Source: Pontibacter actiniarum (GTDB lineage Bacteria > Bacteroidota > Bacteroidia > Cytophagales > Hymenobacteraceae). From it: a stretch of DNA of 64,000 nucleotides. Where the stretch lies: positions 3,038,001-3,102,000 of the forward strand of contig NZ_CP021235.1 of assembly GCF_003585765.1 (NCBI RefSeq), given 5' to 3'. A program made the position numbers and the translations under genes. This document shows, in pieces, positions 21,334 to 30,074 of the stretch. Position 1 is the first letter of the stretch. The number at the start of each line of letters is the position of its first letter. The notes under the pieces were generated by a model. That model was not told the DNA's origin. It was given only the letters and a program-made list of their open reading frames with translations, and searched no databases.

Positions 21334-22521
21334 ATGAACCCGATTACTAAAGTCTCTTTCGACGACACAGCGGTCGCTTTTTCATCAAAATCAGACGCTG
21401 AGTTATATAAGATGTACCTGCTGTTTAAGTCTATGAACAGCAACATGTTTGTGAAGGCTGGCGGGGCCCTGCTGAACACCGCGCTGAAGCTCCACATGCC
21501 TGTCAAGTTTATCATCAAGCCGACCATTTTTAACCACTTCTGCGGCGGTGAGACGATTGAAGAGTCGGAGCGCGCCATACAGGAGCTGGCCAAGTATAAC
21601 ATCGGCACCATCCTAGACTACTCTGTGGAGGGCGAGGGCGATGAGAAAAGCTTCGATGCCACCCGCGACGAGCTGCTGCACGCCATTGAGAAGGCGCACG
21701 GCAACAAGAACATCCCTTTCTCGGTGTTTAAGATCACCGGTCTGATCGACATCAACCTGCTGGAGAAAGTGCAGAAGCGGCAGGAGCTTTCGGTAGAGGA
21801 GCGCGCGGCCTACGAGCGCGGCCGCGACCGCGTAAACGAGATCTGCAAGCGCTGTTACCAGCGCGATGTGCGCGTGTTTATCGATGCCGAGGAGAGCTGG
21901 ATTCAGGAAACCATCGACAACCTGACCTATGAGATGATGGAGCTCTATAACAAGGAGAAAGCCAACATCTACAATACCTACCAGCTGTACCGCCACGACC
22001 GCCTCGATGTGATCAAGCGCGACTATGAGAACGCCATAAAGGGCGGCTACTACCTCGGGGCCAAGCTGGTGCGGGGCGCTTACATGGAAAAAGAGCGCAG
22101 ACGCGCGCAGGCCGAAGGGTACGAAAGCCCCATCAACCCCACCAAGCAAGCCTCTGACGAGCTCTTCGACAACGCCCTGCGCTTCTGCACGGCACACGTA
22201 GACCGCCTTTCTTTCTGCAACGGCACCCACAACGAGGACAGCTGCTACCTGCTGATGGAGCTGATGGACGAGCACAACATCGCCCCGAACGACCCGCGGG
22301 TATACTTCGCGCAGCTCTACGGCATGAGCGACAACCTGTCGTACAACCTGGCCCACGCAGGTTACAACGTGGCCAAGTATGTGCCTTACGGGCCGGTGGA
22401 GGCGGTGATGCCTTACCTGCTGCGCCGCGCCAACGAGAACACGGCCATTGCCGGGCAGAGCAGCCGCGAGTTCAGCCTTATCCAAAAAGAGATAGAGCGG
22501 CGCAAGAAGAAGAAGCACTAA
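21334..22521 (+). CDS. Proline dehydrogenase (monofunctional)
   Basis: FAD-dependent oxidation of proline to pyrroline-5-carboxylate, feeding electrons to the quinone pool. The 395-residue protein is the stand-alone form, without the P5C dehydrogenase part of PutA. TIM-barrel motifs of the family are present: GTILDYSVEG, FKITGL, VRVFIDAEESW, GAKLVRGAYMEKER, CNGTHNEDS, and the late substrate-binding YGPVEAVMPYLLRRANENTA with paired Arg. It starts at the ATG at 21334 just after its promoter. It is followed by a hairpin. Confidence 0.95.
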   Translation: MNPITKVSFDDTAVAFSSKSDAELYKMYLLFKSMNSNMFVKAGGALLNTALKLHMPVKFIIKPTIFNHFCGGETIEESERAIQELAKYNIGTILDYSVEGEGDEKSFDATRDELLHAIEKAHGNKNIPFSVFKITGLIDINLLEKVQKRQELSVEERAAYERGRDRVNEICKRCYQRDVRVFIDAEESWIQETIDNLTYEMMELYNKEKANIYNTYQLYRHDRLDVIKRDYENAIKGGYYLGAKLVRGAYMEKERRRAQAEGYESPINPTKQASDELFDNALRFCTAHVDRLSFCNGTHNEDSCYLLMELMDEHNIAPNDPRVYFAQLYGMSDNLSYNLAHAGYNVAKYVPYGPVEAVMPYLLRRANENTAIAGQSSREFSLIQKEIERRKKKKH

Positions 22522-22534
22522 ACCAAGCACCATA

Positions 22535-22571
22535 AACGAGAAGGCCAGCTGATGAAGCTGGCCTTCTCGTT
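22535..22571 (+). terminator. Hairpin after proline dehydrogenase gene
   Basis: A 16-bp perfect stem (AACGAGAAGGCCAGCT with its complement) and 5-nt loop. There is no T-run, but strength and position suggest termination. Confidence 0.7.
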
Positions 22572-22599
22572 CTGCTACGCGCTAAGCCGCAGCTGGTAT

Positions 22600-22640
22600 A
22601 AAAACAGCGGGGCCTCGCGCATTTGCACGAGGCCCCGCTG
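22600..22640 (-). terminator. Terminator of small lipoprotein gene
   Basis: On the minus strand a 13-bp stem (CAGCGGGGCCTCG / CGAGGCCCCGCTG) is followed by a T5 run. It lies about 45 bp after the stop of the minus-strand gene at 22685. Confidence 0.85.
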
Positions 22641-22684
22641 TGTGTTTCAGAACTATAAGCTAAAAGCTGTAGTTCTAGCTATGA

Positions 22685-22879
22685 TTACTCAACTACAGTA
22701 GCAGAGTCAGTAGCAACAGCAGCAGAATCTTCTACTACTACTTCTTCCTCAACAACTGGAGTTTCTTCTACAACTTCAGTTTCGATAGCTTCAGTCTCAG
22801 TAGCAGCTTCTTCGTTGTTGCAAGCTGTGAAAGAAGTAAGAGCAAGAGCTACGATAGCGAATTTGAATAAATTTTTCAT
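22685..22879 (-). CDS. Small acidic lipoprotein
   Basis: A 64-residue protein from the ATG at 22879 (MKNLFKFAIVALAL...). The N-terminus is a lipoprotein signal peptide ending in FTAC, with Cys at about position 20. The rest is low complexity, almost only Glu, Val, Ala, Thr and Ser. No known domain. It is divergent from the ECF sigma factor gene, so it could belong to that regulon, but this is inference. An abundant small surface lipoprotein is the simplest reading. Confidence 0.75.
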   Translation of the reverse strand: MKNLFKFAIVALALTSFTACNNEEAATETEAIETEVVEETPVVEEEVVVEDSAAVATDSATVVE

Positions 22880-23024
22880 TTTGTGTTTGTGATTAAGTGT
22901 TTTGGTTTCGATTTTGATCTTCATACCGGAATCGAGGATAGGTAACCCAGGTATCTAAAAGTTTTTAAAATTATTTTTTCGGTGGGTTACAAAATGCCCC
23001 CAAACGTATTAAAATTTGACTGGA

Positions 23025-23597
23025 ATGAAGAAGAGTTTGTATGAGACGGATGAGGCGATCATAGAAGGCATCCGGCGCAGCGACGACAGGGCGCTGGCCC
23101 ACCTGTACAAACTTTATTTCCCGATGATAGCTCATTTTATTTTGAGTAACAGCGGAACCGATGACGAGGCCAAAGACATTTACCAGGAAGGCGTGATTGT
23201 GTTCTACGAGAAGATAAAGGATGGCAGCCTGGAGCTGAGCTGCCAGATCAAAACCTACCTGTACTCGGTGTGCAGGAGGCTCTGGCTGAAACGCCTGGCC
23301 GAAAAGGGCCGCTACGCCACCAAGCTGGATGAGACAGATAGCTTCGTACCCGTTGACGAAGACACACAGCACCACGAAGAGCAGGAACGCCAGTTCGGGG
23401 TGATGGGTGACGCGCTGGCACAGCTCGGGGAGCCGTGCCGGAGCCTGATTGAAGATTACTACATACGCATGCAGAACATGCAGGACATTACCGAGAAGTT
23501 TGGCTACACCAACACCGACACAGCCAAGAACCAGAAGTACAAGTGCCTGCAGCGCCTGAAGAAAATATTTTTTGCCACCTATAAGCCTGAGGTATAA
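23025..23597 (+). CDS. ECF-type RNA polymerase sigma factor
   Basis: A 190-residue sigma-70 family protein lacking region 1 and 3, hence extracytoplasmic-function type. Region 2 covers about residues 25-95 (AHLYKLYFPMIAHFIL, DIYQEGVIVFYEKI, IKTYLYSVCRRLWL). Region 4 covers about 125-180, with the helix-turn-helix around ITEKFGYTNTDTAKNQKYKCLQRL. The ATG at 23025 is preferred over the TTG three codons earlier. The next gene, 44 bp downstream, encodes a membrane protein with an anti-sigma-like N-terminus, which is the likely regulator of this factor. Confidence 0.93.
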   Translation: MKKSLYETDEAIIEGIRRSDDRALAHLYKLYFPMIAHFILSNSGTDDEAKDIYQEGVIVFYEKIKDGSLELSCQIKTYLYSVCRRLWLKRLAEKGRYATKLDETDSFVPVDEDTQHHEEQERQFGVMGDALAQLGEPCRSLIEDYYIRMQNMQDITEKFGYTNTDTAKNQKYKCLQRLKKIFFATYKPEV

Positions 23598-23641
23598 CAA
23601 GGCTATGATATGAAGGCCCGCCGGCCGAGGAGAAGACACCA

Positions 23642-24730
23642 ATGCTAGAGTACCGCGCTTACGACGAGATAGAACGCTACCTGAACGGAGAAATGGCCGC
23701 AGAGGAAAAGGCTGCCTTTGAAGCGCTGCTGCGCCACGACGCCCGCTTGGCCGAGCAGGTGCGGGAGCACCGGCAACTGCTGCAGACCATGAAAAAGCTT
23801 GGGCAGCGCCAGCAGTTACGCCAGCAGCTCAACATCATCCACAGCCAGATAGACGCTGCGCAGCAGACCGCTGCCACGCCTGCCGGCTGGAAGGTGTTCT
23901 GGAACCGCCACAGGCAAACCGTGGCCGTGGCCGCCAGCGTGTCCCTGCTGTCGGTGTTCGGCACCCTCTGGAGCGTGCAGCAGCTAAAGGCCCCGGTGCG
24001 CCAGCAAACGGCCCACTATGTGGAGCTGCGCCGTGAGGTGGAGCGCCTGAAAAAGACGCAGACCGCGATCATCAACGGCATTAACGACGCCAGCAAGCCT
24101 GCTCCGCGCCCTGCGGCGTTCAGCGGCACCGGCTTTGCCATCTCCTCCGACGGCTACCTGGTAACCAGCTCCCACGTGGTGGAGGGCGCCGACTCCATTA
24201 TGGTGGAAAACAAGGCCGGCCTCAAGTATAAAGTGAGCGAGGTGTACCGCGACGAGATTCACGACCTGTCTATCCTGAAGGTAACCGAGCAGAACTTCGA
24301 TGGCTTCGGTAAGCTGCCGTATACCTTTAAAGTCGCCGAGTCAGACCTGGGCGAGCGGGTGTTCACCCTAGGCTATCCGCGCGAGGACATCGTGTTCGGC
24401 GAGGGCTCCCTGAGCTCCTCCTCCGGCTTTGAAGGCGACACCACCGCCTACCAGATCTCTATTCCGCTTAACCCGGGCAACAGCGGCGGCCCGCTGCTCG
24501 ACGACAAGGGCAACCTCATCGGCGTGATCAGCGGTAAGCAGGCGGGGCAGGAAGGCGCAGCCTTTGCCATCAAATCTGCGTATTTACTACAACTCATAGA
24601 TGAACTCCCTGCCACAGGAAAGGTGGATCCGTTGACGCTTCCAAAAAATAATGCACTTTCCGGTCAGTCACGCCCTCAGCAATTAAAAAAGCTGAAGGAG
24701 TATGTTTTTGTGGTGAAGGTTTACAACTAA
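23642..24730 (+). CDS. Membrane anti-sigma-like protein fused to trypsin-like (HtrA-type) protease
   Basis: A 362-residue protein. Residues 1-75 are helical and charged with IERYLNGEMAAEEKAAFEALL, the pattern of Bacteroidota anti-sigma N-termini. One membrane helix follows at about 92-110, then a coiled-coil-like linker, and from about 160 a trypsin-like domain facing the periplasm. The catalytic triad is intact: His178 (TSSHVVEG), Asp208 (IHDLSILKV) and Ser281 (NPGNSGGPLL). No PDZ domain is present, unlike DegP/DegS. Position directly after the sigma factor suggests that it holds and perhaps releases it on envelope stress. The anti-sigma role is inference. Confidence 0.85.
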   Translation: MLEYRAYDEIERYLNGEMAAEEKAAFEALLRHDARLAEQVREHRQLLQTMKKLGQRQQLRQQLNIIHSQIDAAQQTAATPAGWKVFWNRHRQTVAVAASVSLLSVFGTLWSVQQLKAPVRQQTAHYVELRREVERLKKTQTAIINGINDASKPAPRPAAFSGTGFAISSDGYLVTSSHVVEGADSIMVENKAGLKYKVSEVYRDEIHDLSILKVTEQNFDGFGKLPYTFKVAESDLGERVFTLGYPREDIVFGEGSLSSSSGFEGDTTAYQISIPLNPGNSGGPLLDDKGNLIGVISGKQAGQEGAAFAIKSAYLLQLIDELPATGKVDPLTLPKNNALSGQSRPQQLKKLKEYVFVVKVYN

Positions 24731-24889
24731 TTAGCAAGCCTACGTAACCTTTAAGTGTACCTTGCTTCCTCCTGTTCCTGCAGGTGGATTGGCAGCGCCG
24801 TAACTCAACATTTTTAGCAGAAATCAGTTAAATAGACTAGTTGAATCTATTACTCAAGTATTTGAGCAACTATAAATTAACTGAAAGCT

Positions 24890-25603
24890 ATGAAAAAGAG
24901 AATGATAATACCTGTAGCTCTTGCCGCTAGTATGCTAGTTGGCTGCGCGAGCTCAAACGATAGTATGAATGACACCACCGCCATGGACGACAACATGACC
25001 ATGAGCGAAACACAGACAATGGCCGGTGACACCGAAACCACCTATGACTATGATGTAGTGGCCGACCCGTCTGACACCTACACCGAGATCTTCCAAAACG
25101 CTAATGACCCGCAGGAGTACGATGAAATGTTTGACGACATCGACGACACGGAGAAATATGATGTAATGACGCTGGTAAGGAGAAACCCGAACCTGACGAC
25201 ATTCGTGAAACTGATCGAGAAAGCTGACCTGGTAAACGACCTGCAGCGCGTAGATAGGTTTACCCTCTTCGTACCTACCAACGAGGCATTTGCCAAGGTA
25301 CCGAAAGAGAAGCTGGAAATGCTGCTAATGCCCGATAACAAAGCACAGCTGATGCAGGTGCTGCAGGCGCATGTGCTGCCGACCGAGGTTTCCTCGCTAC
25401 AGTTAGAGGACAACTCGCGTATCCAGATGACGGATGACAGCTACATTCCTGTTGAAACCGATATGAACGGAACAGTGATCACCGTAGGCGGTGCCCAGAT
25501 CGTGCGTAACGACATTGAGGCGGCCAACGGTACCATCCATGTAATCGACAACGTGATCCTGCCAAGCGAGGATACCCGTGAAGATGACGTGATAGGTTAC
25601 TAA
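24890..25603 (+). CDS. Fasciclin-domain lipoprotein 1
   Basis: A 237-residue envelope lipoprotein: lipobox MLVGC with Cys at about 19, then an acidic low-complexity linker (MSETQTMAGDTE), then one fasciclin (FAS1) domain at about 90-232. FAS1 hallmarks are LTTFVKLIEKADL, FTLFVPTNEAFAKVP, the H-box LQAHVLPTEV, and IHVIDNVILP at the end. FAS1 domains mediate adhesion or protein binding. It is the first of three tandem paralogues; the linker peptide MSETQTMAGDT recurs in copy 2, showing recent duplication. It has its own terminator. Confidence 0.93.
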   Translation: MKKRMIIPVALAASMLVGCASSNDSMNDTTAMDDNMTMSETQTMAGDTETTYDYDVVADPSDTYTEIFQNANDPQEYDEMFDDIDDTEKYDVMTLVRRNPNLTTFVKLIEKADLVNDLQRVDRFTLFVPTNEAFAKVPKEKLEMLLMPDNKAQLMQVLQAHVLPTEVSSLQLEDNSRIQMTDDSYIPVETDMNGTVITVGGAQIVRNDIEAANGTIHVIDNVILPSEDTREDDVIGY

Positions 25604-25624
25604 CCGTACCATGCAATAGACCTT

Positions 25625-25665
25625 GAAGGCTCTCTTTTCGAAAGAGAGCCTTCTTTCTTTTAGGC
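25625..25665 (+). terminator. Terminator after fasciclin gene 1
   Basis: GAAGGCTCTCTTT pairs with AAAGAGAGCCTTC, followed by TTTCTTTT. Confidence 0.85.
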
Positions 25666-25728
25666 ACTTCCGTATAAGGGGTAACCTCTGCTTATGAAGA
25701 ACCAGATATCAACTAAAAGAAACAAGCT

Positions 25729-26421
25729 ATGAAGAAGTTAACGATGAAGCCCCTGGCCCTACTAGCTCTTGCCGCCGGCCTTTACGGCTGCGCCAGCTCA
25801 GAGGGAATCAACGAAGACACCACCGTCATGGAGGACACCTCCATGAGCGAAACACAGACCATGGCAGGCGATACCGACCTGACCGACGAGAACGAGGCCG
25901 GGGTCTATGCCGAAACGGCGACAGACGTAGCAGCCGCCAGCGAGATAGACTACAGCGAGATGTTCTCTACCGTGGAGAACACCGAGCAGTATGACCTGGT
26001 GTCGCTGGCGAAAATGGACCCGAACCTTACCACGTTCGTTATGCTGGTGGAGCAGGCGGGGCTGGCCAATGAGCTGATGCAGGGGGAGGCGTTCACGGTG
26101 TTTGCGCCCACCAACTCCGCCTTTGCCGTACTTCCGCAGGACTCGCTGAACATGCTCATGAAGCCGGAGAACAAAGCTCAGCTTATAAAGGTGCTGCAGG
26201 CGCATGTGTTACCTACAAAGGTAGGCTCCGCCAGCTTTAACAGCAGCCAGCGCATTGAGACAGGCGGAGGCGAGCATGTATCCGTTGAGGTGGACGATAA
26301 CAGCTCCTACATCGCCGTGGGCGGCGCCAGGGTCGTAAAGCCGGACGTAGAGGCCTCCAACGGCTACATTCACGTGGTGGACAAGATCATTACCCCGACA
26401 GAGGATGTCGGGCGCTACTAA
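25729..26421 (+). CDS. Fasciclin-domain lipoprotein 2
   Basis: A 230-residue paralogue of the preceding gene. Lipobox GLYGC, Cys at about 24, acidic linker containing MSETQTMAGDT again, then a FAS1 domain with LTTFVMLVEQAGL, FTVFAPTNSAFAVLP, LQAHVLPTKV and IHVVDKIITP. It is separated from copies 1 and 3 by terminators, so each copy may be transcribed on its own. Confidence 0.93.
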   Translation: MKKLTMKPLALLALAAGLYGCASSEGINEDTTVMEDTSMSETQTMAGDTDLTDENEAGVYAETATDVAAASEIDYSEMFSTVENTEQYDLVSLAKMDPNLTTFVMLVEQAGLANELMQGEAFTVFAPTNSAFAVLPQDSLNMLMKPENKAQLIKVLQAHVLPTKVGSASFNSSQRIETGGGEHVSVEVDDNSSYIAVGGARVVKPDVEASNGYIHVVDKIITPTEDVGRY

Positions 26422-26428
26422 ACCAAGG

Positions 26429-26470
26429 CAAAAAGGTTCTTCCACTACAAGGAAGAACCTTTTTGCTTTT
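26429..26470 (+). terminator. Terminator after fasciclin gene 2
   Basis: CAAAAAGGTTCTTCC pairs with GGAAGAACCTTTTTG, followed by CTTTTT. Confidence 0.85.
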
Positions 26471-26544
26471 TACCGCAGAAATATAGCAACGCTAACATTT
26501 TACGGCAAAATCAGTTAAAACACTTACACCAAACACAATAGACT

Positions 26545-27198
26545 ATGAAAAAAGCGAAGATATGTACCGCTGCTCTTGCGGCAGCAACCCTCCTGTGGGG
26601 CTGTGCCGGCTCCGACACCAATACGGCCGTAAACAGCGGCGACGGTACCGTGAGCGAATCAGTGGAGCAGCGCATCACCAACGACAAGCCCGGCTCCCAG
26701 GCCCCCATGGACCCGGACACGGACATGTCTGCGGAGGACACGAACAACAGCAACATCTCCGCCGACAACCAGGCAGGGCGCGATATGAACATAGTGGCCC
26801 TGGTGCAGCAGCACCCTGACCTCTCCACTTTTCTGGAGCTGATACAGGCCGCCGATATGGTTACCGTGCTGGAGAGCCCCGCCCCTTACACCGTTTTTGC
26901 ACCAACCAACCAGGCCTTCGCAGCGCTGCCCGCCGGAACCGTGGAGGCCCTGAAGCAGCCGGGGAACAAGATGGAGCTACGCCGCATCCTGCAGGCCCAC
27001 GTGCTGCCGAACCGCATTACCACCAACGAAATGCAGCCCAACATGCCCATGAAGACCGCGCAGGGAGAGCAACTGGTCGTGACGCGGCAGGGGCAGAACA
27101 TTAAAGTGGGCGAGGCGATGATCGTCGCCCCGGACGTGGAGGCCTCCAACGGGGTGGTGCATGTAGTAAACCAGGTGCTGCTTCCGCCCAAAAAGTAA
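26545..27198 (+). CDS. Fasciclin-domain lipoprotein 3
   Basis: A 217-residue member of the tandem family, more diverged in the linker. Lipobox LLWGC with Cys at about 21, Asp/Asn/Ser-rich linker to about 75, then FAS1 with LSTFLELIQAADM, YTVFAPTNQAFAALP, LQAHVLPNRI and VHVVNQVLLP. The protein ends immediately after the FAS1 domain with PPKK. Confidence 0.93.
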   Translation: MKKAKICTAALAAATLLWGCAGSDTNTAVNSGDGTVSESVEQRITNDKPGSQAPMDPDTDMSAEDTNNSNISADNQAGRDMNIVALVQQHPDLSTFLELIQAADMVTVLESPAPYTVFAPTNQAFAALPAGTVEALKQPGNKMELRRILQAHVLPNRITTNEMQPNMPMKTAQGEQLVVTRQGQNIKVGEAMIVAPDVEASNGVVHVVNQVLLPPKK

Positions 27199-27338
27199 GG
27201 CATAAAACAGCACTACAGGCTTGCCTGCGCCTCTTACGTAACTCGCAAGGCAGCAAACCCGTTAAAACAACAAAGTACGGATGATGCTATTCGGCACTGA
27301 GTGACTTTTACGAACTATAAAATATAATAACAAAAGCT

Positions 27339-27869
27339 ATGGTAAACAGAACAGATGATGCGGGAATGATGACCGCTATGTTTAGAGACAGAGAAAGTGC
27401 AGAGCGTGCGTACAATGAACTGCGCGCACGCGGATACGATAAAGACGATATCAATGTAATCATGTCTGATGAGGCCCGCAAGCGCCACTTCGACGACGAT
27501 GCCGAGGAAACTGAGCTTGGCAACAAGTCGCTGGAGGGTACTGGTGCCGGTTCGGCAATCGGCGGTACGCTCGGTGCGATTGTTGGCGCCGTGGCGGCAA
27601 TCGGTACTTCGGTAGCCATTCCGGGCCTTGGCCTGGTGGTAGCCGGTCCGCTGGCGGCTGGTTTAGCCGGTGCGGGTGCAGGTGGCCTGACAGGTGGCCT
27701 GATCGGTGCGTTGATCGGTGCCGGTATTCCGGAGGAGCGTGCCAAAGTATACGAAACAGGTATCAAGGAAGGCAACATCGTGCTTGGCTTTAAGCCGCAC
27801 TCTGCCGAGGATGCACGTTACTTTGAGACTCACTTCCAGAAACACAGAGGTGAGCACATTTACTATTAA
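27339..27869 (+). CDS. YflT-like general stress protein with glycine-zipper membrane segment
   Basis: A 176-residue protein. The N-terminus (about 12-50) has FRDRESAERAYNELRARGY, the YflT/stress-protein 17M pattern. The centre (65-135) is a Gly/Ala-rich glycine-zipper region of two hydrophobic helices, probably membrane-inserted. The C-terminus (about 140-170) carries GNIVLGFKPHSAEDARYFETHF, a second alpha-beta element. Related proteins are induced by general stress in other bacteria; no function is established. Single gene with its own terminator. Confidence 0.8.
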   Translation: MVNRTDDAGMMTAMFRDRESAERAYNELRARGYDKDDINVIMSDEARKRHFDDDAEETELGNKSLEGTGAGSAIGGTLGAIVGAVAAIGTSVAIPGLGLVVAGPLAAGLAGAGAGGLTGGLIGALIGAGIPEERAKVYETGIKEGNIVLGFKPHSAEDARYFETHFQKHRGEHIYY

Positions 27870-27905
27870 CAGCTACTGAAAGTAGAAAATAGGTATTTGA
27901 TAAAG

Positions 27906-27946
27906 GATATCCCGGTGCTTGGTTGCACCGGGATATCTTGTTTTTA
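27906..27946 (+). terminator. Terminator after YflT-like gene
   Basis: GATATCCCGGTGC pairs with GCACCGGGATATC, followed by TTGTTTTT. Confidence 0.9.
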
Positions 27947-28251
27947 CCCAGTTGTACTTTCCTGTTATAACTCTCTTCCCCTCTCTCCTGCCCCGGCTCT
28001 TAAGCCTGCCTTTTCCTCTAAAGAAGTGACTCGGATCACTTGCTATTAGAAAATTTTTACTTATTATTGAATTATGTAAAAGGATTATTAAAAGGTTATG
28101 TAGGCTGTTACACATGCCTGCCTAACTGGCTATAATCTTAAATAGCCCCTTGTGTACCTTCAAAAACATGAGCGTCAGGCTATTTGGCACTATTTCTGTG
28201 CCTGCAGGAGAATGCGCCTGCACATAAAGAACCCCTTAAGCGGAAAAACCA
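27947..28251. other. Intergenic region before the receiver-protein gene
   Basis: About 300 bp with no gene. It includes a small perfect inverted repeat AAGTGA-N6-TCACTT (28024-28041) that could be an operator, and AT-rich DNA at 28050-28110. No exact TAnnTTTG box was found. Confidence 0.45.
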
Positions 28252-28683
28252 ATGTATAAACTGAACCACATCCTCATTATTGACGATGATCAGATAAACA
28301 ATTTATTTTCTCAGATTATACTGGAGGATGCCGATGTGAGTAATCTGGTATCCACCTGCCACAGTGTGCCGGAGGCCCTGGACTTCCTCCGCTCCGCCGA
28401 AACAGACTCCGAGACTATTTTCCCGGATATGATCCTGCTGGATATCAGCATGCCTTCGCTGGACGGTTTTGACTTCCTGGACCGCTACTACGCCCTGGGC
28501 TACAACGAGCGCCACCGCACGTTCATTTCCATGTTCACCTCCTCCGAAGAGCAGGAGCATGTAAACCGGGTAGAGCAGTACGACGTGGTGGTTGGTTTTA
28601 TCAACAAGCCGCTGTCGCTCCCTACCCTCCACGCTATCCTGGCGCTGCAGGCCAGCAACCGTACAGAAAACAATTTCGAGTAG
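28252..28683 (+). CDS. Single-domain response regulator
   Basis: A 143-residue CheY-like receiver without output domain. Acidic pocket Asp11-13 (LIIDDDQ), phospho-acceptor Asp64 (ILLDISMP), Thr96 (MFTSSEE) and Lys119 (FINKPLS) are all present. The family in Bacteroidota often has the start HILIIDDD and acts with hybrid histidine kinases encoded elsewhere. No kinase is adjacent. Confidence 0.93.
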   Translation: MYKLNHILIIDDDQINNLFSQIILEDADVSNLVSTCHSVPEALDFLRSAETDSETIFPDMILLDISMPSLDGFDFLDRYYALGYNERHRTFISMFTSSEEQEHVNRVEQYDVVVGFINKPLSLPTLHAILALQASNRTENNFE

Positions 28684-28735
28684 TTTCGTATGCTAAGGGA
28701 CAAACTTTTGTTTTATCTCAAACGCATTATAAACT

Positions 28736-29341
28736 ATGAGAAATACCATGATAGCCGTGTGGTGTATGGCGTTTACCCTTACGCTTGCCTCCTGCGACTC
28801 CGGCTCTAACAACGAAAGCGCAACAGAGGCAAACGGTACAGCCAGTGTAGCAGGCACCGACACCTCCATCACCGAAGAAAACAAAAAGCTATTGGCCTTT
28901 GCCGCCCGCAACAACATGCTCCAGATCGAGCTGGGCAAAATGGCGGTGGCACAGGGCGCTACAGATAACGTGAAGTCCTACGGGCAGGACCTGGTGGAGT
29001 GGTACACCAACAAGCAGCAGGAGCTGCAGGAACTGGCCCAGCAGTATAATGTAAGCCTGCCGCAGCAACTGGAAAGCGAGCAGACCGAGCACCTGCAGGA
29101 GATACGCGAAGCCGATGCCAACGAGTTTGACGAGGAGTACTGGGAGAGCGTGACCAAAGCCCAGAAAGAAGCCATTGACGAGTATGACGATGAGCTGAAC
29201 AAGGTAACGGAGGCTGACGCCAGCGCCTTTACTTTGTGGGCCCGTAACACCCTGAAGGAGCTGCACGCGCAGCTGGAGCAGGCCGAGGCAAACCAACTGG
29301 AACTTAAGAACCGCGATGCCGGCATTACAGAGAGCATATAA
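28736..29341 (+). CDS. DUF4142 domain lipoprotein
   Basis: A 201-residue envelope protein. Signal peptide with lipobox TLASC, Cys at about 20, Ser/Asn/Thr-rich linker, then a four-helix ferritin-like DUF4142 domain (about 45-185) with FAARNNMLQIELGKMAVAQG at its start. Function unknown; the fold is shared with outer-membrane proteins seen under stress. It precedes a strong bidirectional terminator. Confidence 0.88.
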   Translation: MRNTMIAVWCMAFTLTLASCDSGSNNESATEANGTASVAGTDTSITEENKKLLAFAARNNMLQIELGKMAVAQGATDNVKSYGQDLVEWYTNKQQELQELAQQYNVSLPQQLESEQTEHLQEIREADANEFDEEYWESVTKAQKEAIDEYDDELNKVTEADASAFTLWARNTLKELHAQLEQAEANQLELKNRDAGITESI

Positions 29342-29358
29342 CCGCTTGGTACAAGTAT

Positions 29359-29403
29359 AAAAAAGCGTGCGGCCAGGGAAAGTCCTGGCCGCACGCTTTT
29401 TTT
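29359..29403. terminator. Bidirectional terminator
   Basis: A 17-bp perfect stem (AAAAGCGTGCGGCCAGG with its complement) with 6-nt loop, T7 on one side and A-run on the other. It serves the DUF4142 gene and the convergent esterase gene. Confidence 0.92.
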
Positions 29404-29410
29404 AATGCCC

Positions 29411-29962
29411 CTACAGCAACTCTTTCAGTTTGCTCCAGGTATGCTGGGCCAGCAGCTTCTGCCCCTCTGCGTTTGGGTGCACCCCGTCCGGCAGGTTCAG
29501 CTGCCGGTTGCCGGCCACCCCCTCCAGCAGAAACGGGATAAAGTGTACGTTGTTCTCCAGCGCCAGCTCCCGGAATAGCTTGCGGAACTCTGCAGCGTAG
29601 CGACCGGGCACGATGTCTGGTATCTCCATGCCGGAAAGTATAATTTTCACCTCCGGGCATTTGTTCCGCACTTTGCTGATGATTTCCTGCAGGTTCTGGC
29701 TGGTTTCGCGGGTGGGAATGCCTCTCAGCCCGTCGTTTGCGCCCAAAGCAAGTATAAAAATGTCGATCGGCTCGTTCACCCACCGGTCGATGCGGTGGGT
29801 GCCGCCGGCGGTGGTGTCGCCGCTGAGGCCGCCGTTCAGCACCTTGTATGCGGTGTATCCCTCCTGCTTCAGCCGCTCCTGTATCAGACTGGGGTATGCC
29901 TGAGAGGCGGGTAGGCCGTAGCCGGCCGTCAGGCTGTCACCAAATATGAGTATGTTCTTCAT
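29411..29962 (-). CDS. SGNH-family arylesterase / lysophospholipase (TesA-like)
   Basis: A 183-residue hydrolase. The chosen ATG gives MKNILIFGDSLTAGYGL, block I with the nucleophilic Ser; upstream codons in the frame lack homology. Further blocks are GGLSGDT (II, oxyanion Gly), LGANDGLRG (III, Asn) and PDGVHPNAEG (V, Asp and His). No signal peptide with this start, unlike E. coli TesA, so a cytosolic or differently exported form is possible. Ester or thioester substrate unknown. Confidence 0.92.
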   Translation of the reverse strand: MKNILIFGDSLTAGYGLPASQAYPSLIQERLKQEGYTAYKVLNGGLSGDTTAGGTHRIDRWVNEPIDIFILALGANDGLRGIPTRETSQNLQEIISKVRNKCPEVKIILSGMEIPDIVPGRYAAEFRKLFRELALENNVHFIPFLLEGVAGNRQLNLPDGVHPNAEGQKLLAQHTWSKLKELL

Positions 29963-30020
29963 CGTTGCACCTCCTGCCCTGTAGCCTTTGCCGGGCCTTG
30001 GGCTGTTCTCATTCTTAAGC

Positions 30021-30053
30021 AAAAACAAAGAGGGTTACCTGTGGCAACCCTCT
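30021..30053 (-). terminator. Terminator after four-helix-bundle gene
   Basis: On the minus strand AGAGGGTT and AACCCTCT pair, followed by a T-rich run (TTTGTTTTT). Confidence 0.75.
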
Positions 30054-30074
30054 CTCTGGTTCTGTTGATTGGTT

